This document shows, in pieces, positions 6,509-7,661 of a stretch of DNA of 7,661 nt. Below the pieces are notes generated by a model, which searched no databases, had not been told where the DNA came from, and saw nothing but the letters and a program-made list of their open reading frames with translations. Positions within the stretch are counted from its first letter, which is position 1. The number at the start of each line of letters is the position of its first letter. The position numbers were made by a program, and so were the translations under genes. Source of the DNA: JBKPHS01 sp046729975 (GTDB lineage: Bacteria; Actinomycetota; Thermoleophilia; Solirubrobacterales; Thermoleophilaceae); NCBI GenBank assembly GCA_046729975.1, contig JBKPHS010000134.1, positions 1-7,661 on the forward strand. The letters run 5' to 3'.

Positions 6509-7661
6509 CACAACCGGTCGGCGATCGCATGCCGGAAGGGGACGGCCGCGTCCGCCACCGAGAGGGAGAGCGTAGCAGCGCCAGCGTCGACCTCCAGGCG
6601 GTCGCCGCCGACCTCACCGAGCTCGACGAAGCCGGTTTCGCCTGCAAAGCGAGCTATTTCCGCGAGCGCCTCTCGGGGACCGGAGATCACGATCCCGCCT
6701 GCGCCCTCACCGAATAGCGCGGCCTCGGAGCCGAAGCGCTCCGCGAGCGCCGAGAGGTCGACCCGCGCGCCGATCCCACCGGCGATGCAGCCCTCTGCCA
6801 GCGCGCACGCCAAGCCCCCCTCGGAGACGTCGTGAGCGGAGCCCAGGCGCCCGCCGGCCGCCGCCTCGCGCGCGTGCGCGAGCGCGCGCACGTGCGCCTC
6901 GAGGTCGATGTCGGGGAGCCGGTCGGCCAGGCCGCCGCGAAGCTTCTCGAGCTCCGAGCCCAACAGCGAGGGGGCGAAGGGACCGAGCAGCGCGATCGCG
7001 TGACCCTCCTCGGCGAAGGCGGCTCCGGGGGCGTCTGCCGGGTCGGCGAGCCTGCCCACCATGCCCACGATCGGCGTCGGGTAGATCGGCCCGCCCCCGC
7101 CCTCGTTGTAGAGCGAGACGTTTCCGCCGACGACCGGCACTGCGAGTGCGCGGCAGGCCTCCGCCATGCCCTCCACCGAGCGCGTCAGCTGCCAGGCGAT
7201 GTGCGGCTTCTCCGGATTGCCGAAGTTGAGGCAGTTGGTCAGGCCAAGCGGCTCGGCCCCGACGCAGGCCAGGTTGCGGGCGCACTCGAGCACGGCCTCG
7301 ACGGCGCCGCGGTAGGGGTCGCAGGCGACGCGCCGGCCGTTGCCGTCGATCGATACAGCGAGCGCGCCGCTGCCCCCGTCCGGTCCGAGCGCGAGCACGG
7401 CGGCGTCGGCCGCCTCCGGGCGCCGTACCGTCCGTGAGCCGACGACGGCGTCGTACTGCTCGAAGGCGAAGCGCTTGCTCGCCACGTTCGGCGCAGCGAG
7501 CAGCGCGAGCAGCGTCTCGACCGGCCCCGCGCCCTCCTCTATCCGCCGCTGCGGAGCCGGATAGATCTGCCCGGCGGGCGGCTCAGGCTCGAGGTCGTAC
7601 AGAGGGCAGTCGTCGACCAGCGCCTCGACCGGCATGTCGCCCACGGGCTCGTCTCCGTCGA
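6508..7661 (-). CDS. purL: Phosphoribosylformylglycinamidine synthase II PurL, C-terminal 383 residues (cut by window edge)
   Basis: Makes FGAM from FGAR, ATP and ammonia (step 4). In bacteria with small PurL it works with PurS and the glutaminase PurQ, which would be encoded outside this window. The frame has no stop before base 7661 and continues upstream, so about half of a usual 720-750-residue protein is missing. Numbering from the codon at 7644, the visible part shows SKRFAFEQYD (56-65), the second PurM-like half with SIDGNGRRV (98-106), the signature NCLNFGNPEKP (137-147), VVGGNVSLYNE (171-181) and GSAHDVSEGGLA (268-279). The GTG at 7644 is internal, because homology-like sequence continues before it. 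The main catalytic and ATP sites lie in the missing N-terminal half. The segment LFGEGAGGIVIS (310-321) differs from the SESxSR-like form I recall in other PurL proteins. The stop overlaps the purF start by one base, so purL and purF are probably coupled. Confidence 0.97.
   Translation of the reverse strand, partial: DGDEPVGDMPVEALVDDCPLYDLEPEPPAGQIYPAPQRRIEEGAGPVETLLALLAAPNVASKRFAFEQYDAVVGSRTVRRPEAADAAVLALGPDGGSGALAVSIDGNGRRVACDPYRGAVEAVLECARNLACVGAEPLGLTNCLNFGNPEKPHIAWQLTRSVEGMAEACRALAVPVVGGNVSLYNEGGGGPIYPTPIVGMVGRLADPADAPGAAFAEEGHAIALLGPFAPSLLGSELEKLRGGLADRLPDIDLEAHVRALAHAREAAAGGRLGSAHDVSEGGLACALAEGCIAGGIGARVDLSALAERFGSEAALFGEGAGGIVISGPREALAEIARFAGETGFVELGEVGGDRLEVDAGAATLSLSVADAAVPFRHAIADRL

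Noticed and set aside
5024..6835. 603-residue plus-strand open frame opposite purF and the end of purL
   Set aside because: It is the mirror of real genes in G/C-ending codon DNA, where antisense frames rarely meet stops. Its translation is rich in Arg, Asp, Val, Leu and His with no recognisable domain, and purF and purL are unmistakable.
7642..7644. GTG at 7644 as a true start of a short PurL
   Set aside because: The frame continues to the window edge without a stop, and what follows is only the second half of PurL, so the gene is cut by the window, not truncated.

Overview
This window is a dense piece of a high-GC chromosome. It carries most of a de novo purine biosynthesis neighbourhood plus three genes that are not purine genes. 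The very high G+C (roughly 70% by eye), G/C-ending codons, GTG starts, overlapping gene ends and near absence of intergenic DNA suggest an actinobacterium. The protein flavour fits a deep lineage such as Thermoleophilia (Solirubrobacterales/Gaiellales), but that placement is inference. I see no tRNA, rRNA, insertion sequence, CRISPR array, phage gene or other sign of an accessory island.

Right part, read on the minus strand: the C-terminal half of purL (FGAM synthase II; its N-terminal half lies beyond base 7661) runs into purF (glutamine PRPP amidotransferase) with the stop and start codons touching (TGATG). purF then ends tail-to-tail with a plus-strand HAD-family phosphatase gene (4441-5085); the two coding regions overlap by 11 bp.

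Middle: a 69-bp gap (4372-4440) separates the divergent starts of the HAD gene and a recQ-type DNA helicase gene. It is the only gap in the window longer than 10 bp. It holds an imperfect 8-bp inverted repeat and a possible -10 box 7 nt before the HAD start codon, which would suit a leaderless transcript.

Left part, minus strand: recQ, purN (GAR transformylase), purH (AICAR transformylase/IMP cyclohydrolase) and a haloalkane-dehalogenase-like alpha/beta hydrolase (cut by base 1) follow one another with a 4-nt overlap, a 14-nt overlap and a 10-nt gap. They look like one transcription unit whose first visible gene is recQ.

Together PurF (step 1), PurN (step 3), PurL (step 4) and PurH (steps 9 and 10) cover the committed first step, both formyl-transfer steps and the last step to IMP. 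purM is not beside purF or purN here. The arrangement reads as a purine gene cluster split by a HAD phosphatase and recQ, with recQ placed at the head of the purN-purH half. That layout, and the divergent C-terminal half of RecQ, are the most interesting points. I found nothing in the window that looks like an undescribed defence, mobile or RNA-based system.
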